Assembly (NCBI RefSeq): GCF_023630705.1
Contig: NZ_JALQEM010000040.1
Coordinates: 124,001-188,000 of the forward strand
Reading direction: 5' to 3'
Source of the DNA: Caballeronia sp. GAFFF1
GTDB taxonomy: Bacteria > Pseudomonadota > Gammaproteobacteria > Burkholderiales > Burkholderiaceae
Length of the DNA stretch: 64,000 nucleotides
In this document: positions 56,026 to 64,000 of the stretch, piece after piece
Layout: every line of letters starts with the position of its first letter
Numbering within the stretch: position 1 is the first letter of the stretch
Notes under the pieces: model-generated
Database searches by the model: none
Seen by the model: only the letters and a program-made list of their open reading frames with translations
What the model was told of the DNA's origin: nothing
Program-made: the position numbers and the translations under genes

Positions 56026-56378
56026 GACTGTCTCCGTGTACGTGCGTTGCGTCTGTGTTCGCTACGAAAACAACGGGCACGGCTGATTTGTTCCGCGGTG
56101 GGCGGGGAGAATATTTGTGGACCGAAAAGGAATAGAGGCGCGGGGTCGAGTGTTACTTGCGCGTGCGGTCCGGGTCAGGCGAAGCCCGCCGGGCGGCGTC
56201 GCCGGCCTTGGACGTGGAACGTCATTAAAAGATCAGACGGAATGTATTCGCCCGGTGACGTTCATCGGCTTCGCGAAGCCATCCGCCACATTGCCGGGGA
56301 CAATGGTGCTATTGAAGCCATTGCATTGCCAATATGAGCGCATGGTCGTATCTTCGTCTCCATGTCAAGGAGACGCCA
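56026..56378. other. Divergent promoter region (353 bp) between the T6SS regulatory operon and the catabolic operon
   Basis: No supported gene. It contains the perfect 14-bp palindrome GGCTTCGCGAAGCC at 56,267-56,280, about 100 bp before the plus-strand operon, a possible operator. The segment near 56,150-56,220 is very GC-rich and of unclear origin. Confidence 0.45.
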
Positions 56379-57329
56379 ATGAAGATCGCTTTTCTCGGGG
56401 CGGGCGCACTCGGTTGTGCCATCGGCTCCGCGCTCACCGAAGGAGGCCACGAGACCTGGCTCGTCGATCGTTTCGCGGAACACGTTGAAGCCATGTCGCG
56501 CGACGGCCTGCAAGTCGACGACGAGCGCGGCACCCGCCGCGTCAAGGTCCGCGCGACGATGGACCCGGCCGAAGTCGGCGCGGTCGACCTGGTGATCGTG
56601 CTGGTCAAGTCGTTCCACACCGATTCGGCGATGCGCGGGGCGCTCGATCTCGTCGGAGCCGAAACGGTCGTGCTATCGCTGCAAAACGGCCTCGGTCACG
56701 AAGACGTGCTGAGCGAGATCGTCGGACGGGAGCGCGTGCTTGCCGGCAAGACATACGTTGGCGGCGTGCTGCGCGCGCCCGGCCATATCCAGTCCGGCGT
56801 CACCGGAAAACTCACGATCATCGGAGAGCTCGACGGACGGATGACGAGCCGCGCCAACGCGATCGCGGACGCGTTCAATAGCGCCGGTCTGACGACCACG
56901 GTCAGCGACAACATCCTCGGCACGATGTGGGACAAACTGCTGATCAACGTCGCCACCGGCGCGATTACCGGCATCACCGGACTCACCTACGGACAGCTCT
57001 ACGACGAGCCCCTTCTCAAGGCCACATCGCTTGCAGCCATCGAAGAAGCGATGGCTACGGCGAAAGCCGCGGGCGTTACGCTTTCCATTGCAACTGCCGA
57101 GGACGCCTGGAAGATGGCAGCGGAGGGCCTGTCGCCCGCATTCAAGACCTCGATGCTGCAAAGCCTGGAGAAGGCATCGGTCACGGAGATCGACTTCATC
57201 AACGGAGCAGTGGTGCGTTGGGGCGAACGTCTCGGCGTGCCCACGCCCGTCAACTCGACGCTGGTCGCCTGCATCAAAGGCATCGAGCGCGCGATGAAGG
57301 ATCGCCAAAAGGAAGGAGCCGCAGCATGA
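56379..57329 (+). CDS. 2-dehydropantoate 2-reductase family protein (PanE/ApbA-like)
   Basis: A 316-residue NAD(P)-dependent reductase. I chose ATG 56379, preceded by AAGGAGAC. The Rossmann turn is FLGAGALGCAIG at 5-16. Lys186 and Asn190 (MWDKLLINVATGAITG) match the catalytic Lys and substrate Asn of ketopantoate reductase. Many paralogues of this fold reduce other 2-oxo acids or oxidise 2-hydroxy acids. The neighbours are catabolic, so a pathway-specific 2-hydroxy-acid enzyme is more likely than pantothenate synthesis. It overlaps the next gene by 4 nt. Confidence 0.82.
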   Translation: MKIAFLGAGALGCAIGSALTEGGHETWLVDRFAEHVEAMSRDGLQVDDERGTRRVKVRATMDPAEVGAVDLVIVLVKSFHTDSAMRGALDLVGAETVVLSLQNGLGHEDVLSEIVGRERVLAGKTYVGGVLRAPGHIQSGVTGKLTIIGELDGRMTSRANAIADAFNSAGLTTTVSDNILGTMWDKLLINVATGAITGITGLTYGQLYDEPLLKATSLAAIEEAMATAKAAGVTLSIATAEDAWKMAAEGLSPAFKTSMLQSLEKASVTEIDFINGAVVRWGERLGVPTPVNSTLVACIKGIERAMKDRQKEGAAA

Positions 57330-57718
57330 GCGCGCCGAAAGCCTATCTCGAACATGTCGCGATCTGGGTGAAGGACATTCACTGGCATATCCGGTTCTTC
57401 GAGCAGGTGCTCGGCATGACCATGCGCGAAGTGGACGGCTCCGTGGATGAGCCGCGTCAGTACTGGACGCTCGGCGGCCTGCAGTTCGTCAGCGAACCTC
57501 GCTATGAAGGCCCGGAGGGCCGGCTAGCGCATCTGGGCGTGATGTGCGAAGACCTCGATGCCGCCCTGCAAGCGGCGCAAGCGTTCGGTGTCAGCGAGAT
57601 GCCGCAAGGCCCCAACTGGCTACGCCTGCCGGACGGACTCGCTGTCGAACTGATTCAGGCGAAACCGGTAGCGTGCGTCGCGCAGGCGCTGTCGATCAAT
57701 CCACGCGCGGAGGCGTGA
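57326..57718 (+). CDS. VOC (glyoxalase/bleomycin resistance/dioxygenase) family protein
   Basis: A 130-residue protein with two beta-alpha-beta-beta-beta units. The first strand is YLEHVAIWVKDIHWHIRFFE, with His9 a likely metal ligand; HLGVMCEDLDAALQAAQA holds the second unit. VELIQA supplies a C-terminal Glu. VOC enzymes use a metal for lyase, isomerase or epimerase chemistry, including methylmalonyl-CoA epimerase. In a CoA-ester operon an epimerase or lyase role is reasonable but unproven. Confidence 0.8.
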   Translation: MSAPKAYLEHVAIWVKDIHWHIRFFEQVLGMTMREVDGSVDEPRQYWTLGGLQFVSEPRYEGPEGRLAHLGVMCEDLDAALQAAQAFGVSEMPQGPNWLRLPDGLAVELIQAKPVACVAQALSINPRAEA

Positions 57719-57720
57719 GC

Positions 57721-58182
57721 ATGAGCACCATCACCGAAAAGTACTGGGACGACGCGCGCGAAGGCGACGAATGCGTGAGCCCAACTTACACCGTCACCAA
57801 AGAGCGCATTCTGGCTTACGCCGATCTCACGGGCGACCATACCCCGGTGCACGTCGACGAGGACTACGCCAACGCGAGCCACTTCGGTTCCATCGTGGCG
57901 CACGGGCTCTTCGGCTTGTCGATAGCAGATGGCCTGAAGACGCAGAGTGACTATCGGTTCCTGCCGGGCATGTCGCTCGGGTGGACGTGGGACTTCCTGC
58001 TGCCGATCAAGGTCAACGACGTGCTGCATGTCAAGTTTCGCGTCGGCTCGATGCGCGCAAGCAAGAGCAAGCCGCAATGGGGCATCGTCGTATTGCCATC
58101 GGAACTGATCAATCAGGACGGTCACGTCGTCCAGCGCGGGGAACATCGCCTGATGATTCCGCGCCGTCCGGGAGCGAACTGA
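57721..58182 (+). CDS. MaoC-like (R)-specific enoyl-CoA hydratase/dehydratase
   Basis: A 153-residue hot-dog-fold protein. The hydratase-2 motif is present as YADLTGDHTPVHVDEDYA, with the catalytic Asp and His, followed by FGSIVAHGLFGLSIADGL. It hydrates or dehydrates enoyl-CoA type substrates. It starts 2 nt after the VOC gene and overlaps the CoA-transferase gene by one base, so it probably acts on the CoA ester that enzyme makes. Confidence 0.9.
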   Translation: MSTITEKYWDDAREGDECVSPTYTVTKERILAYADLTGDHTPVHVDEDYANASHFGSIVAHGLFGLSIADGLKTQSDYRFLPGMSLGWTWDFLLPIKVNDVLHVKFRVGSMRASKSKPQWGIVVLPSELINQDGHVVQRGEHRLMIPRRPGAN

Positions 58183-59405
58183 TGCAAGCCCGTCCGTTAG
58201 AAGGTATCCGCGTGGTCGATTACAGCCACTTTCTCGCTGGTCCGTATGTCGGCAGATGTCTCGCCGCCCTCGGCGCGGAGGTCATCAAGGTGGAGCGCCC
58301 CGGTAGCGGCGACGCGGGACGTCAGCACGCCACGATTCTGGACGATCAGCAAAGCGCCTATTTTCTGCAGCTCAACATGGGCAAGCGCGGCGTGAGCGTC
58401 AACATGAAGGACCCGCGCGGTAAGGCGTTCATGGAGCGTCTTTGCGATTCGGCCGACGTGTTCATCGAGAACTATCGCCCGGGTGCGCTCGACAAGCTCG
58501 GTCTCGGCTACGCTGCGCTGTCAGCGCGCAATCCGGGCCTCGTCTATTGCTCGATCTCCGCATATGGCCACACCGGGCCGGACGCGCATCGTGCAGGCTT
58601 CGGTCTCATCGCAGAAGCCAAGAGCGGCATCATGCAGATGATCGGCAATCCGGGCGAGCCGCCGCCGCTCATGCGCATTTCGCTCGGCGACATGTACACA
58701 GGCATCCACGCGGTTGCAGCCATCAACGCGGCGCTGCTCGGTCGTGTCAAGAGCGGACGCGGCCAGCACATCGACATGGCGCTGTACGACACGCTCTTTT
58801 CGATGCACGAGTACGCAGTGCAGTGTTACACCATGCAGGGCGTCGTTCCCGAGCAGACTGGCCACGATATGCCGACCTCGACGTTGTACGGCGTGTTCCG
58901 TGCAGCGGATGGCGACCTCGTGATTGCCGCCCAAGTGGATGATTCGTGGAAGCGGTTCGCCGCGCTCGTCGAACGTCATGGCGGACCCGAGGGATTCGGC
59001 ACGGATACGCGCTTTTACAGCCTGAACGGGCGCAATGCAAATCGCGAAGCGATCCTTGCTGTCGTCAAGCCCTGGGTCGCATCTCGGCCTGTCGCCGAAG
59101 TGCTGGCCTTGCTCGACAGCGTCGACGTCCCGTGCGCGAAGGTTCAGCGTATCGATGAAGTCGTGGCCGATCCGCAGATCGTCGCGCGGGGCATGGTGGT
59201 GGAACAGGAGCACCCGCGTCTTGGCAAACTGCGTCTGCCGAATCTGCCGTTCCGTTTTTCCGATTGCGATACGTCGATCGCCGAAGTAGGACCGGACCTC
59301 GGGCAACACAACGAGGAAGTGGCGCAATCGCTCGGCTTCAGCGCGGCAGAGATCGACGCCATGCAAACCGACGGCGTATTGTTCTCGAAACGGAGCGTGC
59401 AATGA
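58182..59405 (+). CDS. Class III CoA-transferase (CaiB/BaiF/Frc family)
   Basis: A 407-residue CoA-transferase. RVVDYSHFLAGPYVGRCLA and AEVIKVERPGSGD open the chain. Asp170 in RISLGDMYTGIHA matches the nucleophile that forms the acyl-enzyme anhydride. GRGQHIDMALYD and YGVFRAADGDLVIAAQ follow as usual. It transfers CoA from a donor such as succinyl-CoA to a carboxylic acid. In this operon it should activate the acid that MaoC then hydrates or dehydrates. Confidence 0.93.
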   Translation: MQARPLEGIRVVDYSHFLAGPYVGRCLAALGAEVIKVERPGSGDAGRQHATILDDQQSAYFLQLNMGKRGVSVNMKDPRGKAFMERLCDSADVFIENYRPGALDKLGLGYAALSARNPGLVYCSISAYGHTGPDAHRAGFGLIAEAKSGIMQMIGNPGEPPPLMRISLGDMYTGIHAVAAINAALLGRVKSGRGQHIDMALYDTLFSMHEYAVQCYTMQGVVPEQTGHDMPTSTLYGVFRAADGDLVIAAQVDDSWKRFAALVERHGGPEGFGTDTRFYSLNGRNANREAILAVVKPWVASRPVAEVLALLDSVDVPCAKVQRIDEVVADPQIVARGMVVEQEHPRLGKLRLPNLPFRFSDCDTSIAEVGPDLGQHNEEVAQSLGFSAAEIDAMQTDGVLFSKRSVQ

Positions 59406-60235
59406 GCGACCGGTACGCGGTGATCGGCAACCCGATCGGGCACACCAAGTCTCCGCTTATCCACGGTCTGTTCGCGCAAGAGACTGGGCAGGAGATGACG
59501 TACGCTGCTATCGAAGGTCCGCTCGAACCCGAGGACGCCTTTGTCGATACGGTCAAAGCGTTCATCGCTACGAGCGGCAAGGGCATGAACGTGACTGCAC
59601 CCTTCAAGCTACAGGCGTTTGCCTTGGCGGACGAACGTAGCGAACGGGCCACGCTTGCGGGCGCAGTCAACGCGATGAAGTTCGAGGACGGACGTATCAT
59701 CGCTGAGAACTTCGACGGCGTTGGATTGGTGAGAGATATCGAAGAGAATCTGCATCAGCCGATGGCGGGAAAGCGGGTACTGATTCTCGGAGCCGGCGGC
59801 GCGGTGCGCGGCGCATTGCTGCCGTTCATTGCCGCAGGGCCGGGCGAACTCGTCGTTGCCAACAGGGATGTGGAGAAAGCAGAGGAGCTGGTGAATCGAG
59901 TCATGGCGGGCGATTTCCTGCGCGCGTGCGGGTATCACGCGCTCGGATCGATGGGCCAGTTCGATCTGGTCGTCAATGCGACGTCGGCGAGTCTCACCGG
60001 ACAACTGCCGCCGGTGCCGCCGAGTGTCTTCAGTCCTTCTGGAGGCGCCTATGAACTGGCCTACGGAAAGGGGCTCACACCGTTCCTGCGCCTCGCTCGT
60101 GATGCCGGCGTTCGAAGCGTTGCCGACGGCGTCGGCATGCTGGTCGAGCAAGCGGCCGAGGCCTTCGCGTGGTGGCGTGGCGTTCGCCCGCAGACGCGCG
60201 CTGTCATCGATCGTTTGACTGTTCCGCTTGAGTGA
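59402..60235 (+). CDS. Shikimate dehydrogenase family protein (AroE-like paralogue)
   Basis: A 277-residue dehydrogenase. Catalytic Lys69 (MNVTAPFKLQ), Asn90 (AGAVNAM) and Asp105 (ENFDGVGL) are all present, as is the NADP-site GAGGAVRGAL near 133. Departures from housekeeping AroE are Thr for the first Ser in NPIGHTKSP and ELAYGKGLTPF where AroE has a P-containing loop. The operon context (CoA-transferase, MaoC) points to a catabolic paralogue acting on quinate, shikimate or a similar hydroxy acid. It overlaps the CoA-transferase gene by 4 nt. Confidence 0.88.
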   Translation: MSDRYAVIGNPIGHTKSPLIHGLFAQETGQEMTYAAIEGPLEPEDAFVDTVKAFIATSGKGMNVTAPFKLQAFALADERSERATLAGAVNAMKFEDGRIIAENFDGVGLVRDIEENLHQPMAGKRVLILGAGGAVRGALLPFIAAGPGELVVANRDVEKAEELVNRVMAGDFLRACGYHALGSMGQFDLVVNATSASLTGQLPPVPPSVFSPSGGAYELAYGKGLTPFLRLARDAGVRSVADGVGMLVEQAAEAFAWWRGVRPQTRAVIDRLTVPLE

Positions 60236-60345
60236 CGCTTTTCAGGGGCCTGGCAGTATCCGGAAGACTATGAGAGTCGGCTTCGCATTCAATCTGATTT
60301 CGATGCGGGCGACACACGCCGGCCCCGAAAACCACGGAGAGTGAC

Positions 60346-61425
60346 ATGGAGAAGACACGCATCGCCGTTGCCGGCGCCGGTTACATCGGTCTCGAACACA
60401 TTCGCGTGATTCGGGAAAGCACTTCCTGCGTGCTGTCGGCGGTCGTCGATCCCTCGGCAGCGGCGGGCGAGGTCGCCGCCACCGCGGGTGTTCCGCACTA
60501 CCGGTCGCTCGACGAGCTGATCTCGAAGGACCGCCCCGATGGTGTCGTGCTTGCCACGCCGAATCAATTGCACGTCCCGCACGCGCTGCTGTGCATGCAA
60601 GCCGGCTTGCCGATGCTGCTGGAGAAGCCGATTGCTTCGACCGTCGACGAGGCCGAAGCGCTCGTTGCCGCCGCCGACCGATACGACGCGTCGGTGCTCA
60701 TAGGGCATCACCGCGCGCATAGCCCGATCATGGCGCGAGCCAGAGAGATCATCGAAAAGGGGACGCTCGGTCCCCTCGTTGCCGTGATGGGCAGCGCGTT
60801 GTTCTTCAAGCCCGATCACTATTTCACGGATGCGCCGTGGCGCAAGGCGCCGGGTGGCGGCCCGATCTTGCTGAATCTGATTCACGAGATCCACAATCTT
60901 CGTATGCTTTGCGGCGACATCGTGGCGGTGCAGGCGTTCTCATCGAACGCGAGGCGCGGGTTCGAGGTCGAAGATACCGCTGCCATCATTTTGCGTTTCG
61001 CGAGCGGCGCACTGGGCACGTTTCTGCTGTCCGATACAGCGGCGAGCGCGCGAAGCTGGGAGCAGACCTCGCAGGAAAACAAAGCGTATTCGTCGTACTT
61101 GGATGAAGATTGCTATGCGATCGCCGGCACCTTCGGATCGTTGTCGATTCCCACCATGCGGCTCAAGACCTACGCGAAAGCGGAAGATCGTTCGTGGTGG
61201 AAGCCGTTCGATGCGAGCGTCGCCGCAGTGACGCGCGACGATCCGCTCAAGCATCAGATGGAGCACTTCGGACGAGTCATACGAGGCGAAGCAAGTCCGC
61301 TCGTCACCGCTCGCGACGGCTTACAGAACCTTCGAATCACCGACGCGATCGTGACGGCCGCGAAGACGGGATGTGTTGTGGATACGTCCGTCGCGGCGGC
61401 TGCACGACGCGAATGCAAACACTAG
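60346..61425 (+). CDS. Gfo/Idh/MocA family oxidoreductase
   Basis: A 359-residue NAD(P)-dependent oxidoreductase. The Rossmann turn is AGAGYIGLEHIRVI at about 8-21, the EKP motif is MLLEKPIAST with the catalytic Lys, and GHHRAHSPIMARAREI follows. Family members oxidise cyclitols, sugars or hydroaromatic compounds. It begins 110 bp after the aroE-like gene and ends 9 bp before aroQ. A quinate- or inositol-type substrate would suit that neighbour, but this is inference. Confidence 0.88.
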   Translation: MEKTRIAVAGAGYIGLEHIRVIRESTSCVLSAVVDPSAAAGEVAATAGVPHYRSLDELISKDRPDGVVLATPNQLHVPHALLCMQAGLPMLLEKPIASTVDEAEALVAAADRYDASVLIGHHRAHSPIMARAREIIEKGTLGPLVAVMGSALFFKPDHYFTDAPWRKAPGGGPILLNLIHEIHNLRMLCGDIVAVQAFSSNARRGFEVEDTAAIILRFASGALGTFLLSDTAASARSWEQTSQENKAYSSYLDEDCYAIAGTFGSLSIPTMRLKTYAKAEDRSWWKPFDASVAAVTRDDPLKHQMEHFGRVIRGEASPLVTARDGLQNLRITDAIVTAAKTGCVVDTSVAAAARRECKH

Positions 61426-61434
61426 GGCAAGACC

Positions 61435-61872
61435 ATGAAAACGTTTCTGATGCTGCATGGCGTGAATCACAACATGTTCGGCAAGCGCGATCCTGTTCAA
61501 TACGGAACGGCCACGCTCGCTGATATCGATGCGCAGCTTCACGCGCTGGCCAAAGAACTGGGCGTAACGGTCGAGAGTTATCAGACCAACAGCGAAGGCG
61601 ACATGTGCGAGCGAATCCACAAGGCGTTCACCGATCAGGTCGACGGCGTGCTGATCAATGCGGGTGCATGGACGCACTACAGCTACGGCATACGAGACGC
61701 GCTCGCGATACTGACCGTGCCTGTCGTCGAGATTCACATGTCGAACATCCATGCGCGCGAAGCGTTTCGCCATCACTCGGTGTTTGCCGAAATCGTCAAA
61801 GGGCAGATTTGCGGGTTCGGCATCGACAGCTATTCGCTCGGGCTGCGAGCGGTGGTGTCGGCGGCTGCGTGA
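61435..61872 (+). CDS. Type II 3-dehydroquinate dehydratase-like protein (divergent AroQ)
   Basis: A 145-residue protein of the dodecameric type II dehydroquinase fold. Catalytic Arg18, Tyr23, Asn75, His81, His101 and Arg112 can be matched, as can Glu54 in NSEGDMCERI. But the N-terminal GPNLNLLG signature reads GVNHNMFG, and NPAAYTH reads NAGAWTH. It is thus probably active, yet set apart from biosynthetic AroQ, and may act catabolically or on a related substrate. It lies 9 bp after the Gfo/Idh/MocA gene. Confidence 0.85.
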   Translation: MKTFLMLHGVNHNMFGKRDPVQYGTATLADIDAQLHALAKELGVTVESYQTNSEGDMCERIHKAFTDQVDGVLINAGAWTHYSYGIRDALAILTVPVVEIHMSNIHAREAFRHHSVFAEIVKGQICGFGIDSYSLGLRAVVSAAA

Positions 61873-61965
61873 TCGCTGCGGGTCCGACGCGTCGCATACA
61901 CGGCGATGCATCCGCAAGGCGCGATGCAATGGCTACAATGGTTTCATTGCGCTAGACAATACGCC

Positions 61966-62871
61966 GTGATCCCAACCGAACTCCCCGACCTCAAACTGCT
62001 TCAGCTTTTCGACCTGCTGTATGACGTGCGTAGCGTCACGCGGGCAGCGGAGCAGCTCGGCCAAAGCCAGCCGACGATCAGCATCTGGCTGGGGCGTCTG
62101 CGTGAACATCTGCAAGACCCGCTCTTCGTTCGCACGCCGGGCGGCATGACGCCGACGCCTCAAGCCGACGCGCTCATCGGTCCGTGCAGAGAGATACTCG
62201 AATCGCTTCGACGCTTTGCCGCATGGGAGATTTCTTTCGACCCCAGCACCGCCAAGCGCCGCTTTCGCATCTGCATGACGGACGCCAGTCACATCACGCT
62301 TCTGCCGCGAATCCTGGCACGCGTGCGCGACGAGGCGCCGGGTATTCGACTAGAAGCCGCCCGGATTGACAGGAACACCGAAAGGGCACTCGAGTCCGGT
62401 GAAGCCGATCTTGCGATCGGGCATGTTCCTTGGCTCGGCGGCGGTATGTATCAGCAACAGCTGTACATTCAGGATTGGGTCTGCCTGGTCAATCGAAATC
62501 ATGCGCGGGTGCGCAGCAGGCTGACGCCGAAGCAGTACCGTAGCGAGGGGCATGTGGTCATCGCAGGCGGCACGGGGGCTCAGCAGCTCGAACAAGCGTT
62601 ATTGCGCGAGAACATCGAACGCGACGTTGTTCTCGAGCTTCCCGGCATGCTCGGGTTGGGATCGATCATCGCATCGACGGACTTGATCGCGACATTGCCG
62701 AGGAACATTGGCGAGACGCTGGCCCGAGTCAATGGCATCGCGGTACATTCGTGCCCGCTCCCGGTCGACCAGTTCGCGGTGCGACAACACTGGCATGCGA
62801 AGTATCACCATGAGGCAGGCAACCGGTGGCTCCGTTCTATCGTGGCTGATCTCTTTCTGGACAGAAGCTAG
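61966..62871 (+). CDS. LysR family transcriptional regulator
   Basis: A 301-residue regulator from GTG 61966; an ATG at 61,906 in frame would add 20 poorly conserved residues, and no strong ribosome-binding site decides between them. The helix-turn-helix is DLLYDVRSVTRAAEQLGQSQ followed by PTISIWLGRLREHLQDPLFV, typical of the NahR-like branch. The C-terminal half is the effector-binding periplasmic-protein-like fold. It lies in line with the catabolic genes, 93 bp after aroQ, and probably controls them in response to the pathway substrate. Confidence 0.9.
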   Translation: MIPTELPDLKLLQLFDLLYDVRSVTRAAEQLGQSQPTISIWLGRLREHLQDPLFVRTPGGMTPTPQADALIGPCREILESLRRFAAWEISFDPSTAKRRFRICMTDASHITLLPRILARVRDEAPGIRLEAARIDRNTERALESGEADLAIGHVPWLGGGMYQQQLYIQDWVCLVNRNHARVRSRLTPKQYRSEGHVVIAGGTGAQQLEQALLRENIERDVVLELPGMLGLGSIIASTDLIATLPRNIGETLARVNGIAVHSCPLPVDQFAVRQHWHAKYHHEAGNRWLRSIVADLFLDRS

Positions 62872-62998
62872 TCGCTGGTCTATACCAGCGTGCGCGCATT
62901 CTATGATTTGCAGCGATTGATTCCGGTAAGCCTTCGTAGAAAGACTCGTTCCAGAATGAGCGGGCGGCAACGTATTCGTCAAGGCCACGCGACGGCGG

Positions 62999-64000
62999 TC
63001 ATCGTGCTTCTTCCTGGCTGCCCCGCTGAAGCGTGCTGGCGTCTCGCAGCATAGAGCCAGTCCTTGCGAAGCGTTCATGCAGTGCGAAAGCCTTCTCCAG
63101 ACAATGCGGCGTGTGGCCGCCGCGTGCTTGTGCGTCGCGATAATAGTCGCGCAAGAAATCGCGATATAGCGGGTGCGCGCACTTCTCGATCACCGTCAGC
63201 GCACGTTCACGAGGCGCAAGTCCGGTCAGGTTCGCCAGTCCGCGCTCGGTCACGATCACGTCGACATCGTGCTCGTTATGATCGCAATGCGGCACCATCG
63301 GAACGATGCTCGAAATGCAGCCGTCCTTCGCAATCGATTTGGTCGCGAACACTGCATACGACGCATTACCCGCGAAGTCGCCCGAGCCGCCGATGCCGTT
63401 CATCATGTGCGTGCCGCTGACATGCGTCGAATTCACGTTGCCGTAGATATCGGCTTCGAGCGCGGTGTTGATCGCGATGAGTCCGAGCCGTCGAATGACC
63501 TCGGGGTGATTGCTCACTTCTTGCGGGCGCAGCACGAGCCGGTCGCGATAGCGGTCGAGATCGTTCAGGACCTGTTCCTGGCGTTTGGCCGAGAGCGTCA
63601 TCGACGCGCCGGACGCGAAGGCGAGCTTGCCCGCATCGAAGAGATCGAAAGCCGAGTCCTGCAGCACCTCGGAATAGAGCGTGAGTGCTTCGAAAGGCGA
63701 TGCGGCGAATCCCGACAGCACGGCGTTCGCAATGGTGCCGATGCCAGCCTGCAACGGCGGCAAGGTCTTCGGCAGACGGCCGCGCGACACTTCATGCTGA
63801 AAGAACTCTATGAGATGACCGGCGATCAGCGCGGTTTCTTCATCGGCGGGCAGCACGGTCGAGGGGCTGTCAGGCTGATTCGTGATGACGATGGCCGCGA
63901 TCTTTTCGATGGGAACGTCGATGCAAGTGCCACCGATACGATCGCTCGGACTAACGAGCGGCAGCGGCGCGCGTGAAGGCCGCGGCGCGGGCGACCAGAT
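62999..64000 (-). CDS. Acetyl-CoA hydrolase/succinyl-CoA:acetate CoA-transferase family protein, C-terminal part (cut by window edge)
   Basis: 333 codons of an open frame running off the right edge; full-length relatives have about 500. Visible are PSDRIGGTCIDVPIEKIAAI, LQAGIGTIANAVLSG, the catalytic-Glu block NTALEADIYGNVNSTHVSG, GIGGSGDFAGNASYAVF and IVPMVPHCDHNEHDVDVIV. The family moves CoA between succinate and acetate or hydrolyses acetyl-CoA. It is on the opposite strand from the LysR-linked genes. Whether it belongs to the same pathway cannot be judged here. Confidence 0.9.
   Translation of the reverse strand: MWSPAPRPSRAPLPLVSPSDRIGGTCIDVPIEKIAAIVITNQPDSPSTVLPADEETALIAGHLIEFFQHEVSRGRLPKTLPPLQAGIGTIANAVLSGFAASPFEALTLYSEVLQDSAFDLFDAGKLAFASGASMTLSAKRQEQVLNDLDRYRDRLVLRPQEVSNHPEVIRRLGLIAINTALEADIYGNVNSTHVSGTHMMNGIGGSGDFAGNASYAVFATKSIAKDGCISSIVPMVPHCDHNEHDVDVIVTERGLANLTGLAPRERALTVIEKCAHPLYRDFLRDYYRDAQARGGHTPHCLEKAFALHERFARTGSMLRDASTLQRGSQEEAR

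Overview
This window is about 65% GC, densely coded and free of IS elements. Its gene families (RbsABC-type sugar importers, a TssA-M type VI secretion cluster with TagF/TagH and PppA/kinase genes, an IclR-linked amino-acid ABC operon) point to a beta-proteobacterium of the Burkholderiaceae, most like Paraburkholderia or Caballeronia. That placement is inferred from gene content and codon use, because no rRNA or tRNA gene is present.

Region 1 (1-20,000) is carbohydrate metabolism. Three separate RbsABC-type importers lie within 18 kb. The first, cut by the window edge, has two permease units fused in one chain and is followed by a hydroxyacyl-CoA-dehydrogenase-like enzyme and an SMP-30 lactonase. 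The second (permease, binding protein, ATPase) is followed by an Asp/Glu-racemase-family enzyme and a Crp/Fnr regulator, and starts next to a pair of perfect inverted Crp-like sites. The third belongs to a long GntR-led operon: methylthioribose kinase, methylthioribose-1-phosphate isomerase, class II aldolase, lipoprotein binding protein, ATPase, permease, DhaK and DhaL. The three enzymes match the DHAP shunt for 5-deoxypentoses or methylthioribose, here coupled to its own importer.

Region 2 (20,001-28,337) holds a polar amino-acid ABC importer with an IclR gene at the operon end, a DUF3253 protein, a ChrA chromate transporter, and an ECF sigma/anti-sigma pair. Divergent GGAATAA promoter motifs there appear to serve both the sigma gene and a 45-codon ORF.

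Region 3 (28,447-56,025) is a type VI secretion system: hcp, tssA, B, C, E, F, G, clpV, a DUF4280 PAAR-like gene, vgrG, tagH, tssK, tssL, tssM and tagF on the plus strand. Converging on it is a minus-strand operon: a 44-residue protein, an unrecognised 511-residue protein, a FecR-like exported protein, a membrane haem-sensor-like HAMP protein, a Ser/Thr kinase and a PP2C phosphatase. I read this as a threonine-phosphorylation control module with an unusual input side plus a candidate effector or accessory protein. No tssJ gene is seen. Between tagF and the phosphatase gene, a 936-bp tandem array consists of about four decayed copies of the tagF/pppA convergent junction itself.

Region 4 (56,379-64,000) is a catabolic locus. 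A tight operon encodes a ketopantoate-reductase-like enzyme, a VOC protein, a MaoC hydratase, a class III CoA-transferase and an AroE-like dehydrogenase. Then come a Gfo/Idh/MocA oxidoreductase, a divergent type II dehydroquinase, a LysR regulator and, on the other strand, a partial acetyl/succinyl-CoA transferase. The pathway is not one I can name.
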